This document shows positions 34,120-43,256 of a stretch of 64,000 nucleotides of DNA, one piece after another; within the stretch, counting starts at the first letter, position 1; every line of letters starts with the position of its first letter. Origin of the DNA: Candidatus Multiplicimicrobium inquinatum (GTDB lineage Bacteria > Omnitrophota > Omnitrophia > Omnitrophales > Aquincolibacteriaceae); contig DDUN01000006.1 of the NCBI GenBank assembly GCA_002344825.1, positions 1-64,000 of the forward strand, read 5' to 3'. The notes beneath the pieces are model-generated. The model saw only the letters and a list, made by a program, of their open reading frames with translations, ran no database searches and was not told the origin of the DNA. Position numbers and translations under genes: made by a program.

Positions 34120-35535
34120 ATGCGCATGTTAGCCACTCATATTTTCAGAGAATACGACATCCGCGGATTAGCCGATACGGAATTGACCGATGATACCGCT
34201 CATAAAATCGGCCGTGCTTTCGGTTCTTATTTAGCTGAGGCAGGGAAGTCGCAAGTTGGTGTCGGCCATGACCACCGCGACAGTTCACCGCGCATCGCAA
34301 AGGCGCTTATCCACGGCTTAATGGAATCAGGTATGCGGGTTGTCATGCATGGCTGTGTTCCGACCCCTTTGGTTTACTTTGCGGTTGAAACTTACCCTCT
34401 GGACGCGGGGATTTGCGTAACCGGTTCTCATAATCCGCCTGAATTCAACGGTCTTAAAATTCAACTTTCGGGGGCTCCTTTCTATGGCGTACAAATCCAA
34501 GCTTTAAAAGACCGAATTCTTGCCAAAAACTTTAAAGATGGCATTGGCAGCGTGAAAGAAGATTCCGCCCTGATTGAAAAATATCAGAAATATGTCTGCT
34601 CACTTTTTACCTTTAAGAAAAAGCTGAATGTGATTCTTGATACCGGTCATGGGATGGGCGGCGCGGTTTTGCCCAAATTGATTGCGGCATTAGGCCACAA
34701 CGTGACGACGCTTTATGAAAATTTAGATTCGACTTTTCCCGATCATCACCCCGATCCCTCCGAGCTGAAAAATCTGCGTGATTTGCAGAAAATAGTTTTA
34801 GCTCAAAAAGCGGATATTGGCATGGCCTTTGACGGCGATTCTGACCGTATTGGTGTGATTGATGAAAAAGGCGAAGTGATTTTCGGCGATCAGTTGACTT
34901 TGATTTACGCGCGCGAAATCGTTGAGCGGAAACCCGGCGCGGTGATTATCGGCGATGTAAAGTGTTCTAAGGCCGCTTTTGATTTGATGGAGAAGGCCGG
35001 CGCGAAACCTTTGATGTGGAAAACGGGTCATTCGCTGGTGAAAGCCAAGATGAAAGAAACAGGTGCTGAGTTAGCCGGTGAAATGAGCGGGCATATTTTC
35101 TTTAAAGACCGCTGGTTCGGATTTGATGACGCAATTTACGCGGCTTGCCGCATTTTAGAAATCATGGATAAAACCGGAAAAAAAGTTTCCGAACTTTTGG
35201 CGGATTATCCCAAGATGTTTTCAACGCCGGAGTTGCGGGTGGATTGCGCGGACAGTATCAAGTTTCGTGTTATTGAAGAAATCCGGCATCGTTTCAGTTT
35301 GATGACCATGACTTCACCGCCGATTGGCGCTTTTAAAATTGTGGAGATCGACGGTGTGCGCGCTGAATGGGCGGACGGCTGGGGACTGGTACGTGCTTCG
35401 AATACTCAGCCGGTGCTGGTCACACGTTTTGAAGCGGTTTCAAGTTCGCGTGCACAGGCAATTCAATCCTGGATGGAAAAAGAAATTAAAGGTGTGATAC
35501 AAAACATCGAAAAAGAAGCGAAGGTTAAAGGATGA
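34120..35535 (+). CDS. Phosphomannomutase / phosphoglucomutase
   Basis: A 471-aa alpha-D-phosphohexomutase of the AlgC/ManB type that interconverts mannose-6-P and mannose-1-P (and glucose phosphates). Active-site phosphoserine is Ser103 in CVTGSHNPPEFNGLKI; the magnesium loop is MAFDGDSDRIGV; the sugar-binding loop is GEMSGHIFF; and the phosphate-binding loop is in RAEWADGWGLVRASNTQP. A second ATG at 34126 could be the start instead. manC follows with an ATGA overlap, so the product feeds GDP-mannose. Confidence 0.93.
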   Translation: MRMLATHIFREYDIRGLADTELTDDTAHKIGRAFGSYLAEAGKSQVGVGHDHRDSSPRIAKALIHGLMESGMRVVMHGCVPTPLVYFAVETYPLDAGICVTGSHNPPEFNGLKIQLSGAPFYGVQIQALKDRILAKNFKDGIGSVKEDSALIEKYQKYVCSLFTFKKKLNVILDTGHGMGGAVLPKLIAALGHNVTTLYENLDSTFPDHHPDPSELKNLRDLQKIVLAQKADIGMAFDGDSDRIGVIDEKGEVIFGDQLTLIYAREIVERKPGAVIIGDVKCSKAAFDLMEKAGAKPLMWKTGHSLVKAKMKETGAELAGEMSGHIFFKDRWFGFDDAIYAACRILEIMDKTGKKVSELLADYPKMFSTPELRVDCADSIKFRVIEEIRHRFSLMTMTSPPIGAFKIVEIDGVRAEWADGWGLVRASNTQPVLVTRFEAVSSSRAQAIQSWMEKEIKGVIQNIEKEAKVKG

Positions 35536-36596
35536 ATTGGGCATTAATCATGGCCGGCGGTTCAGGCACACGTTTTTGGCCCGCTAGCCGCAAAGCTTTG
35601 CCCAAGCAGTTCCTTAAACTTTGGAGCAAAGAAACTCTGATCGAAGAAACCTGCAGCCGCATCCGCAAACTGGTTCCCAAAAACCGTCTCGAAGTTTTTA
35701 CGCAAGCCTCCAAAGCGGGTTGGGTTGCCAAGCACCTCAAAATTGCCTCGTCGCAGGTTGTTGGCGAACCCATGGGGCGTAATACCGCGCCTTGCGCGAT
35801 TTGGGCTGCCTTAAGATTGCTCAAAAAAGATCCTGACGCAGTGATTGCGATTCTGCCGTCCGATCACTTTATTGGAAAGCCCAAACAGTTTGAAAAAGCC
35901 CTCAAGGCCGCTTATGCCGTAGCGCAAAAAACAGGTCAGCCTGTGACTTTGGGAATTCAGCCTGATAGTCCGCATACCGGATATGGCTACTTGGAACTGC
36001 AATCCAAAAAAACAACACAAGATAGTTTTTCTGTTTATCAATTGAAACAATTTCACGAAAAGCCGGATGCCAAAAAGGCAGCGTCTTTTTTAAAATTGGG
36101 TAAATTTTTGTGGAATGCTGGTATTTTTGTTTGGCGCGCGGATGAGCTTGTGAAATGTGCCGAAAAATATTTGCCCAAGTCCGTTGAAATTTTGCGCAAA
36201 ATTGTGAATGAAAAGGTTAGCGGTAAAAAGCTGACCGAATTATTCAGCCGTGTGGAATCGATCTCGATCGATTATGGTTTGATGGAGCATCTCAAAGGCA
36301 AAATTTTAAGTATTCCCGTTTCAGTCGATTGGAACGATGTAGGTAGCTGGTCCACGCTTGCTAAGCTTTTGAAGCAAGACCGTGACGGAAACGTGTTTCA
36401 GGGGAATGTTGTGGCTGTTCGTAGCCGGAGTAACTTTGTCCGCACTCAGGGGAAACCGGTTGCGCTCGTCGGCGTGAAGGATATGGTGATTGTGGATGCG
36501 GGCGATGTTTTTCTCGTTTGTCCCAAATCGGAAACAGAATCGATCCGTGATTTGGTGCAAGAGCTTGATAAGCGGAATATGAAAGGCTGTCTTTAA
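35532..36596 (+). CDS. manC: Mannose-1-phosphate guanylyltransferase
   Basis: A 354-aa nucleotidyltransferase that makes GDP-mannose from GTP and mannose-1-P for cell-surface polysaccharides. N-terminal signature MNWALIMAGGSGTRFWPASR with the PKQFL lysine, then VVGEPMGRNTAPCAIWAA and IAILPSDHFI. It lacks the C-terminal phosphomannose isomerase domain of bifunctional ManC, which fits its length and a separate isomerase elsewhere. Translationally coupled to the upstream mutase. Confidence 0.93.
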   Translation: MNWALIMAGGSGTRFWPASRKALPKQFLKLWSKETLIEETCSRIRKLVPKNRLEVFTQASKAGWVAKHLKIASSQVVGEPMGRNTAPCAIWAALRLLKKDPDAVIAILPSDHFIGKPKQFEKALKAAYAVAQKTGQPVTLGIQPDSPHTGYGYLELQSKKTTQDSFSVYQLKQFHEKPDAKKAASFLKLGKFLWNAGIFVWRADELVKCAEKYLPKSVEILRKIVNEKVSGKKLTELFSRVESISIDYGLMEHLKGKILSIPVSVDWNDVGSWSTLAKLLKQDRDGNVFQGNVVAVRSRSNFVRTQGKPVALVGVKDMVIVDAGDVFLVCPKSETESIRDLVQELDKRNMKGCL

Positions 36597-36605
36597 TTGG
36601 AAAGC

Positions 36606-37382
36606 ATGACACTGCTTCAAGCTTTGATTTTTGGTGTGGTTGAAGGTTTTTCCGAGTTTTTGCCCATTTCTTCCACCGCGCATCTTATTCTTACCGGGCA
36701 TCTTCTGGGTTTGCCGCAAACTGAATTTTTAAAAAGTTTTCAGATTGCCATTCAATCCGGAGCTATTCTTTCCGTGGTGGTTTTATATTGGCGGTCCTTT
36801 TTGCGGAACTGGGAAGAGTTAAAACGGATTTTTTGCGGGTTTATTCCTACGGCGTTCGTCGGATTTGTTCTCTATAAAATTATCAAAAAATATTTTATGG
36901 ATGATTTGAACATTGTGCTTGCGGCTCTTTTCCTCGGAGGAATTGTTTTGATCCTCTTTGAAAAGTGGGGAAGTTCCGTGCAAAAAAGCGAAGTGGGTGT
37001 TGGGAAAATGACTTATCGTCAAGCGCTTTTGATTGGTTTGTGCCAGTCGCTTGCCGTAATTCCTGGCGTTTCGCGCTCCGCGGCGACGATCATTAGCGGG
37101 GTTTTGCTGGGCGTAGGGCGTAAAACCGCCGTCGAATTTTCTTTTCTGTTGGCCGTACCGACATTAGCCGCGGCTACCGGTTTGGATATTCTTAAAAATG
37201 CGGATGCTTTTTCGAAGGATCAATTCGGAGTATTAGCGGTCGGATTTTTCGCGTCATTTGTCGTGGCGTTAATTTGTATCAAAACGTTTCTCGCTGTAAT
37301 TCAAAAACACAGTTTCGCTGTTTTTGGAGTATACCGGATTTTAATAGCATTGGTTTTTTGGCTGTTTTTAATGCGGGCTTGA
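36606..37382 (+). CDS. uppP: Undecaprenyl-diphosphatase
   Basis: A 258-aa integral-membrane phosphatase (BacA family) that recycles the lipid carrier for peptidoglycan and O-antigen. Motifs: VVEGFSEFLPISSTAHLIL (residues ~13-31) and SLAVIPGVSRSAATIISG (~142-159), which contain the catalytic Glu and Arg/Ser. Seven or eight hydrophobic segments. ATG 36606 is chosen; the preceding TTG at 36597 overlaps the manC stop. Its place after GDP-mannose genes fits lipid-linked glycan export. Confidence 0.95.
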   Translation: MTLLQALIFGVVEGFSEFLPISSTAHLILTGHLLGLPQTEFLKSFQIAIQSGAILSVVVLYWRSFLRNWEELKRIFCGFIPTAFVGFVLYKIIKKYFMDDLNIVLAALFLGGIVLILFEKWGSSVQKSEVGVGKMTYRQALLIGLCQSLAVIPGVSRSAATIISGVLLGVGRKTAVEFSFLLAVPTLAAATGLDILKNADAFSKDQFGVLAVGFFASFVVALICIKTFLAVIQKHSFAVFGVYRILIALVFWLFLMRA

Positions 37383-37430
37383 TTTGCTTTAAGGGGAAAT
37401 TTCGGGCAATCTTTAGAGCAAGAGGGTGAA

Positions 37431-37661
37431 ATGAGCGAAATTTCCGAACGCATTGAAGGTCAAGATTACTGGAAAAAATGCAACAGCTGTAAAAAGGAGA
37501 TTGCTTTCAACTCCCTTTACTATCTTTGCTCTGTAAGTACCTGCCGAGCCAAACGAACCGGACTCACTTTCTGCTCCAACGCCTGTTACGACGTTCATTT
37601 GGGATATATCCCGCATCGTTCATCTTATTGCGAAGAAGAGCGGGCGCCCTCGAAGGTCTGA
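37431..37661 (+). CDS. Small Cys-rich protein, putative zinc-binding
   Basis: A 76-aa protein with seven cysteines in a pattern suggesting a zinc ribbon: KKCNSCKKEI, YLCSVSTCRAKRTG, and FCSNACYDVHLGYIPHR. The middle words (YLCSVSTC, GLTFCS, HR) are the kind of fixed motif seen in a conserved small-protein family in delta-proteobacteria and PVC bacteria whose function I do not know. A good AGAGGGTG ribosome site precedes the ATG. It stands alone between uppP and the acyl-CoA dehydrogenase. Confidence 0.75.
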   Translation: MSEISERIEGQDYWKKCNSCKKEIAFNSLYYLCSVSTCRAKRTGLTFCSNACYDVHLGYIPHRSSYCEEERAPSKV

Positions 37662-37675
37662 CCTTGTTCCCATTT

Positions 37676-37729
37676 CGATAATCAGTTACCTTTCTTTAGG
37701 AAGTTCATCAATCTGCCGATAATCAGTTA
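37676..37729 (+). promoter_or_regulatory. Direct repeats upstream of acyl-CoA dehydrogenase
   Basis: The 13-mer CGATAATCAGTTA occurs exactly at 37676-37688 and 37717-37729, 41 nt apart start to start, roughly four helical turns, so a dimeric or cooperative regulator could bind both on one face. They lie ~40-90 nt before the gene start. Confidence 0.6.
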
Positions 37730-37767
37730 GGTCTCTTTGTTATTTTTATAAGAAGTGAGGAGTTATT

Positions 37768-39621
37768 ATGGATATTTCAGATAATAAGAATTTTAGTGAA
37801 GGTAAACGGAAGGCACTTGATTTAGCGGAATCCGCGCGGCAGAGCGATTGGACTCACCCCAGCTTTGCGGCTGAAATCTTTAAAGGGCGCATGGCATGGA
37901 ATTTACTGATGCCTTATCCCGCTCAAAATACGGATGATAAAAAAATCGGCGATGCGGTCATTGCCACTATTCGCGAAGTTTTAAAGAAGCACATTGATCC
38001 CGATGAAGTGGACCGTACCGGAATTATTTCCGAAGAAGCTTTAAAAGCACTTTCAGATTGCGGTGCTTTTGCGATTAAAATTCCAAAAAAATACGGCGGG
38101 CTTGGTTTAACCCAGGTGAATTACAACCGCGTATTGCATTTTGTTGCCAGCTATTGTGCGTCCACCGCGGTATATCTTTCGGCGCATCAGTCCATCGGCG
38201 TTCCTCAGCCATTGATTGTTTTTGGAACAGAAGAACAAAAGCAAAAGTTTTTGCCGCGTTTCGCGACAGGTTCGATTTCCGCTTTCGCCTTAACCGAACC
38301 GGATGTCGGCAGTGATCCCGCGAAAATGACTACCAAAGCCGAACCGACGCCGGATGGAAAGCATTTTATTATCAACGGTGAAAAGCTCTGGTGTACCAAC
38401 GGTATCCGCGCTGACATCATGGTGGTGATGGCACAAACTCCGGCCAAGATCGTTCACGGGAAGCCGCGCCAGCAAATTACGGCCTTTATTGTGGAGAGAT
38501 CCATGGGCGGCGTTGAAAATGTTCACCGTTGCGAGTTTATGGGGTTGAAGGGAATTCAGAACGGACTTTTGCGTTTTAATAATGTGAAGGTTCCCGTTGA
38601 GAACATCATTGGCGGAGAAGGACAAGGATTAAAAATTGCCCTTACGACGCTGAATACCGGCCGTTTGACGATGCCTGCCGCGGTAACCGGAGCATCGAAG
38701 TATTGTTTACAATCGGTGATTGAATGGTCGAATGAACGTGTGCAATGGGGTTCTAAAATCGGAAAACATGAAGCCGTTGCGTCCAAGATTGCGGCGATGA
38801 CTTCCACGATTTTTGCGATGGAATCAGTTTCAGAAATTGCTTCCGTCATGGCTGATAAAAAGGAAACGGATATTCGTCTGGAAGCAGCAATGGCAAAACT
38901 CGCCACCACGGAAGCTTCTTGGAAAATTGTGGATGGTGCGGTGCAGATTCGCGGCGGGCGTGGTTATGAAACTGCCCGTTCCTTAAAAGCCCGCGGTGAA
39001 AAACCCTGGGCGGTGGAACGTGTGATGCGCGATGCCCGTATTAATACGATCATTGAAGGAACAAGCCAGATTATGCGCCTCTTTATCGCGCGTGAAGCGA
39101 TGGATATGCATGTGCGCAATATCATGTCGGTGATTGGTCCGCGCGTGAGCTTCTTCAAGCGCATTGGAAATTTCTTTAAAGCGTTCGCTTTCTACGCGGT
39201 TTGGTATCCGAAGCAGTATCTGCCGGGCAGTACTGTGCCTGAAGGCGTGCCTTCACGGTTGATGACGCATTTTAAGTTTATTGGCTGCAATGCTAAAAAA
39301 CTGGCCCGCCACCTGTTCCATGCGATGATGATTTATCAAACTAATTTGGAAGGAAAACAGCATTTGCTCGCGAAGCTTGTGAACGTTGGAACGGATCTTT
39401 TTTCAATGTCTTGCGCTCTTTCGCGTGCGGTTTACTTGCATCAGCAAAATCCTTCCGATGACGGTGCGCTTGAACTTGCGGATTTATTTTGTTTGCAGGC
39501 TCGCGGACGGATACGCAAACAGTTTTCAGGCTTGTTTTTTAACCGGGACAAGTTCGTTTATAAGGTTGCTCAGAATGCTTTGGAAGGTAAGTATCGCTGG
39601 CTCGAATCCGACATTTTCTAA
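37768..39621 (+). CDS. Acyl-CoA dehydrogenase
   Basis: A 617-aa flavoenzyme. The N-terminal and middle domains contain FALTEPDVGSDPAKMTTKA and WCTNGIRADIMVV (FAD and substrate binding), the C-terminal helical domain holds GGRGYETARSLKARGEKPW and the catalytic-base region IIEGTSQIMRLFIAREAM. A ~180-residue C-terminal extension resembles very-long-chain acyl-CoA dehydrogenases. It should introduce a trans-2 double bond into acyl-CoA. No thiolase, hydratase or electron-transfer flavoprotein genes are near, so its pathway here is unclear. A GTGAGGAG ribosome site precedes the ATG. Confidence 0.92.
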   Translation: MDISDNKNFSEGKRKALDLAESARQSDWTHPSFAAEIFKGRMAWNLLMPYPAQNTDDKKIGDAVIATIREVLKKHIDPDEVDRTGIISEEALKALSDCGAFAIKIPKKYGGLGLTQVNYNRVLHFVASYCASTAVYLSAHQSIGVPQPLIVFGTEEQKQKFLPRFATGSISAFALTEPDVGSDPAKMTTKAEPTPDGKHFIINGEKLWCTNGIRADIMVVMAQTPAKIVHGKPRQQITAFIVERSMGGVENVHRCEFMGLKGIQNGLLRFNNVKVPVENIIGGEGQGLKIALTTLNTGRLTMPAAVTGASKYCLQSVIEWSNERVQWGSKIGKHEAVASKIAAMTSTIFAMESVSEIASVMADKKETDIRLEAAMAKLATTEASWKIVDGAVQIRGGRGYETARSLKARGEKPWAVERVMRDARINTIIEGTSQIMRLFIAREAMDMHVRNIMSVIGPRVSFFKRIGNFFKAFAFYAVWYPKQYLPGSTVPEGVPSRLMTHFKFIGCNAKKLARHLFHAMMIYQTNLEGKQHLLAKLVNVGTDLFSMSCALSRAVYLHQQNPSDDGALELADLFCLQARGRIRKQFSGLFFNRDKFVYKVAQNALEGKYRWLESDIF

Positions 39622-39629
39622 TCTAAAAC

Positions 39630-39742
39630 GACTGAAAAGGTTCATCTGCTGCGTTATGCGCTGCACTTCCTTGTGCGGCGTATTGCCCAGATACGCCTCC
39701 TCGGGCGTTTGCGCAAGCCTTGCAGCTGAAACCTTTTGAGTC
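39630..39742 (+). repeat. Long terminator-like hairpin repeat, element 3
   Basis: Starts 9 nt after the acyl-CoA dehydrogenase stop. Outer arms GACTGAAAAGG and CCTTTTGAGTC pair; the core has GTGCGGCGTA...TACGCCTCC. The outer-arm sequence differs from elements 1, 2 and 4, but the core is shared. Confidence 0.78.
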
Positions 39743-39804
39743 ATTTTATATAATAAAAACCCTGCTTGGTTCTTAGCTCTCATTAAGTTATAATTCCCGT
39801 CCTT

Positions 39805-41502
39805 ATGACAGAAGAAAAAAAGCTATCCATCAACGAAAAAATCAAGACAGACAGCCTCTATCTCAAGGGGACTCTGGGGGAGACGGTCGCCAATCAATCC
39901 GTCGATCATTTCAGTTCCAATGAGCTTCAGCTCATTAAATTTCACGGTTTTTATGAACAGGATAACCGTGATGACCGTTCCCGTCTGATCAAAGAAGGGA
40001 AAGGCAAATCCTACAGCATGATGATCCGGTCCAAGGTTCCGGGCGGATTTATGAATGCGGAGCAGTATCTTGCGCATGACAAAATTGCCGATGAGTTTGG
40101 TTTGGGGCAATTTCGGATTACCGATCGTCAGGGAATTCAATTTCATGGTGTTTTGAAAAAGAATATCAAAGGGCTTTTGCAGGCGCTAAACCGGGTGAAA
40201 GTGACGACGATTGGCGCTTGCGGCGATGTTGTGCGCAATGTGATGGCTCCTGCCGCGCCGTTCTTGAAATATCAGAAGCATGGGTTATTGGATTATACCC
40301 AAAGGGTTTCAGATCAATTTCTTTGGAAAAGCGGAACTTACGCTGAGCTCTGGCTCGATGGCGAAAAAGTGGATTTGTCTGCGCTGGAAGCTGAAAAAGT
40401 GGAGCCCATTTACGGCCGTACTTATTTACCGCGTAAATTTAAAATCGCCATGGCTTTTCCTGGAGATAATAGTGTGGATGTTTACGCGCATGATATCGGT
40501 ATTGTGCCTGAGATTGTGAACGACAAGCTGACAGGGTTTAATATTTTAATCGGCGGCGGAATGGGAATGACGCATGGTGTGACCACAACTTATCCACGTG
40601 TGGCGACTCCGCTTTGCTTTGTGAAGCCTGAGGAGCTGCTTGATATCACGAAAGCGATCGTGATTGCGCAAAGAGATTTGGGTAATCGTGCGGATCGTAA
40701 AAACGCGCGTCTTAAATATACGATTGATCGTTTGGGTGAAGCAAAATTTCGCGAAGAAGTCGAAAAGCGTTTCGGTAAAAAAACTGAAAACATTCACCCT
40801 TTTGAATTTAAAGAAATCGAGCATTATCACGGCTGGCATGATCAGGGTGACGGAAAATGGTTTCTTGGCGTATTCGTACAAAACGGTCGTGTTAAAGATG
40901 AGGGCGCCTTTAAGCTGCGCACGGCTCTGCGCATGATCGTTGAAAAGTGGAAATGCAATGTTGTTTTGACGCCCGAGCAGGATATTTTGCTTTCTGGTTT
41001 TACGTCTGAGCAAAAGCCGGAAGTCGAGCAAATTTTAACTTCACATGGTGTCAAACTCCCTGAATCTTGGGGAACGGTGCAAAAGCACTCGATTGCTTGT
41101 CCGGCTCTTCCGACCTGCGGTCTTGCGATCAGTGAATCTGAGCGCTCGATTCCCGCGGTATTGGATGAAATCGATGCGAATTTAAAGTCGCTCGGATTAG
41201 GCGAAGAAAAAATCAGTATTCGTATGACAGGCTGCCCGAACGGTTGCGCGCGGCCTTATACATCTGAAATTGGTTTTGTCGGTAAAACCGCGGGAACCTA
41301 CAACATTTATCTAGCAGGAAGCCACTTGGGCAATCGTTTGAATCAAACTTTCCAAGAAAAAGTGCTGGGTGTTGATCTCGCGAAGAGATTGAAGCCGGTA
41401 TTTGAGCTTTACAAATCAGAGCGACAAGCAGGGGAGCGTTTCGGTGACTTTTGCCACCGTAAGGGAATCGCAACGCTTCAGTCTTTAACGGCAGGGGTTT
41501 AA
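39805..41502 (+). CDS. cysI: Sulfite reductase hemoprotein (CysI type)
   Basis: A 565-aa siroheme/[4Fe-4S] reductase that reduces sulfite to sulfide. The cluster cysteines are Cys432 and Cys438 (ACPALPTCGLAISESER) and Cys477 and Cys481 (MTGCPNGCARPYTSEIGFVG). Two ferredoxin-like half domains are present; GLGQFRITDRQGIQFHGV and VTTIGACGDVVRN are typical. The diagnostic CysI phrase (ALPTCGLAISESERS) favours sulfite over nitrite. The CysJ flavoprotein partner is not nearby; the electron donor may be ferredoxin or an NADPH reductase encoded elsewhere. A Nfu scaffold gene follows one base after the stop. Confidence 0.88.
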   Translation: MTEEKKLSINEKIKTDSLYLKGTLGETVANQSVDHFSSNELQLIKFHGFYEQDNRDDRSRLIKEGKGKSYSMMIRSKVPGGFMNAEQYLAHDKIADEFGLGQFRITDRQGIQFHGVLKKNIKGLLQALNRVKVTTIGACGDVVRNVMAPAAPFLKYQKHGLLDYTQRVSDQFLWKSGTYAELWLDGEKVDLSALEAEKVEPIYGRTYLPRKFKIAMAFPGDNSVDVYAHDIGIVPEIVNDKLTGFNILIGGGMGMTHGVTTTYPRVATPLCFVKPEELLDITKAIVIAQRDLGNRADRKNARLKYTIDRLGEAKFREEVEKRFGKKTENIHPFEFKEIEHYHGWHDQGDGKWFLGVFVQNGRVKDEGAFKLRTALRMIVEKWKCNVVLTPEQDILLSGFTSEQKPEVEQILTSHGVKLPESWGTVQKHSIACPALPTCGLAISESERSIPAVLDEIDANLKSLGLGEEKISIRMTGCPNGCARPYTSEIGFVGKTAGTYNIYLAGSHLGNRLNQTFQEKVLGVDLAKRLKPVFELYKSERQAGERFGDFCHRKGIATLQSLTAGV

Positions 41503-41503
41503 T

Positions 41504-42067
41504 ATGACGACCGAACCCGTTACGGTTTTAACCGAATTCACTCCTAATCCCAATTCGCTTAAATTTAATACCAACCGAGAGTTTCTCGCTAGTGGCACCG
41601 CTTTTTTTGCTTCGGTTGATAAGGCCGCAAATTCTCCTCTGGCTCAAAAACTTTTTGCGCTCGGAAATATTGCCGAAGTTTTTATTGGGCGTGAGTTTGT
41701 TACGGTAACGCGTTCAGCCGATGTGAAGAGTTGGGCAAAAATCATCTCCGGCGCCACCGAGGTGATTCGGGCTCAGCTGGAATCAGGAGAACCCGCGGTG
41801 GTTTTAGCCGAGGTGGATCCTTCTGCCGCCGCGAATGAGTCGGATATTGTTCGGAAAATCATTGAAGTTCTTGATGAGCGCATTCGCCCCGCAGTAGCGC
41901 GTGACGGCGGAGATATTATTTTTGATAGTTATGAAGACGGGGTTGTACGCCTTCATCTGCAGGGCGCCTGCTCTTCCTGCCCGAGTTCGACGATGACGCT
42001 GAAAGTGGGCGTCGAATCGATGCTGAAAGAACTGGTTCCCGAAGTGCGGGAAGTAATTCAAGCCTAA
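41504..42067 (+). CDS. Nfu-type Fe-S cluster scaffold protein
   Basis: A 187-aa protein. The N-terminal Nfu_N domain (residues ~8-88, EFTPNPNSLKFNTNREFL) and a C-terminal NifU-like domain (~105-187) with the cluster-binding CxxC at Cys156 and Cys159 (GACSSCPSS). It assembles or carries [4Fe-4S] clusters. Directly following cysI, it likely matures the reductase cluster. Complete; normal length for bacterial Nfu proteins with an N domain. Confidence 0.93.
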   Translation: MTTEPVTVLTEFTPNPNSLKFNTNREFLASGTAFFASVDKAANSPLAQKLFALGNIAEVFIGREFVTVTRSADVKSWAKIISGATEVIRAQLESGEPAVVLAEVDPSAAANESDIVRKIIEVLDERIRPAVARDGGDIIFDSYEDGVVRLHLQGACSSCPSSTMTLKVGVESMLKELVPEVREVIQA

Positions 42068-42092
42068 GCTATCTGCTGCTTCTCGTCTTGCT

Positions 42093-42923
42093 TTAAGCTA
42101 TATCATTCTTAGGAAATGTTTTGGGAGCGATCATTTCTCTATCTCGCAAAGAGTCATAGTGGCGGAAGAACCGCTCAGCCTGAAGCATGAAAATCAAACT
42201 GGCGCAGGCCGCGATTGCCATCAGATAATCCATCGCAAAAACAAGTTGCTGAGATTTTCCGCCTAAAAGCAGCTCGGATTTAACGAAGACGCGGAACACC
42301 AAAGCGCCTGCTACGGTGATGGCAAAGAGCCAATTAAGAAGGCGGCGGTTTGAACTGGGTTTAAGAATGGTCCAGCCGCAATAGCAGCATAAGCAAGCCA
42401 AAAGAAGATTCAAATGAGGCTCCGAAAGAATCTTGGCAACCCACCGCAAGATACCCCAAAATTCAAGCCGATGAATAACACCGTGAAACAGTTGATATCC
42501 GCAAGCCGTGACTGCCGCTTTCAAAGCAAAACCGATTCCCGTCAAAGTTAAAAGAAAGCTGGTTCTTTTGCGCATGGAGCGGGCGTGAACTTGATCGCTA
42601 ATCCAAACCGGAATTTTTTCATGCCACTTCTCCGTGTATTCTAAAATCTTAAGCCCTGCGGTGTGCTTAGAGATGGCAGGCAATGGACGGTTTTGATGAT
42701 TCACAACCTGAACGGGAACACTGAAAGGAACCAAAAAACCCGGGAGGGTGAAGTTAAGCCGAAAAACCGTGTCTTTTTTTAGTTCTTCCGCGCAACAAAC
42801 GGAAAATCCGCCGTAACTAAGGTTAAGGATCGTGACTGGCAGTTCTTTTTCCGCTGAGGGAGAAAGAAGGCTGCCCTGAATACGGGTTGGTACTCGAAAG
42901 AAACAGCGGGTGGCTTTACTCAT
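42093..42923 (-). CDS. PilZ-domain multi-pass membrane protein
   Basis: A 276-aa protein on the minus strand. An N-terminal PilZ domain (residues ~5-110) has the c-di-GMP motifs RVPTR (RxxxR) and NLSYGGF (NxSxxG). The C-terminal half has four or five hydrophobic segments (~117-140, 168-190, 195-210, 225-250), so PilZ is tethered to the membrane. Probable c-di-GMP effector controlling envelope, motility or secretion. It faces the cysI-nfu unit convergently and is followed upstream, on the same strand, by a small membrane protein gene 4 nt away. Confidence 0.85.
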   Translation of the reverse strand: MSKATRCFFRVPTRIQGSLLSPSAEKELPVTILNLSYGGFSVCCAEELKKDTVFRLNFTLPGFLVPFSVPVQVVNHQNRPLPAISKHTAGLKILEYTEKWHEKIPVWISDQVHARSMRKRTSFLLTLTGIGFALKAAVTACGYQLFHGVIHRLEFWGILRWVAKILSEPHLNLLLACLCCYCGWTILKPSSNRRLLNWLFAITVAGALVFRVFVKSELLLGGKSQQLVFAMDYLMAIAACASLIFMLQAERFFRHYDSLRDREMIAPKTFPKNDIA

Positions 42924-42927
42924 GGGA

Positions 42928-43158
42928 TTACCAGAAATTGAAGATAACTTGAAGCAAAGGATGCGGACAAGTTCTGTTTTCCGTTATCGCTAACAATTTT
43001 GATTTGCAGGGTTCCGTGTACCATTTCAGAAAGGTTTGGACGGGACCTTTGTGGAAAATAAAAAAAGACCAAAGAAGAATATAGACCAAAATAAGCCCGG
43101 CAACTTTAAGGGGGAGCTGAATTCGCGATTCTGTGTCAGTATTCAAGAATGGCTTCAT
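42928..43158 (-). CDS. Small single-pass membrane protein, uncharacterised
   Basis: A 76-aa ORF upstream of the PilZ gene, with one strong hydrophobic segment (residues ~18-40, VAGLILVYILLWSFFIF). It has no motif I recognise. The 4-nt spacing with the PilZ gene and the membrane span are the main reasons to regard it as real. Small ORFs of this size can arise by chance, so confidence is moderate. Confidence 0.5.
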   Translation of the reverse strand: MKPFLNTDTESRIQLPLKVAGLILVYILLWSFFIFHKGPVQTFLKWYTEPCKSKLLAITENRTCPHPLLQVIFNFW

Positions 43159-43256
43159 TCGAAAATAGTAGCATGAGCTCTGTTTTTTGCGAAGGAATTA
43201 TAATTTATTTAACCTAATTTTTTGCCGATAAATAATGTGAAAATCAAGGAGGGTTT

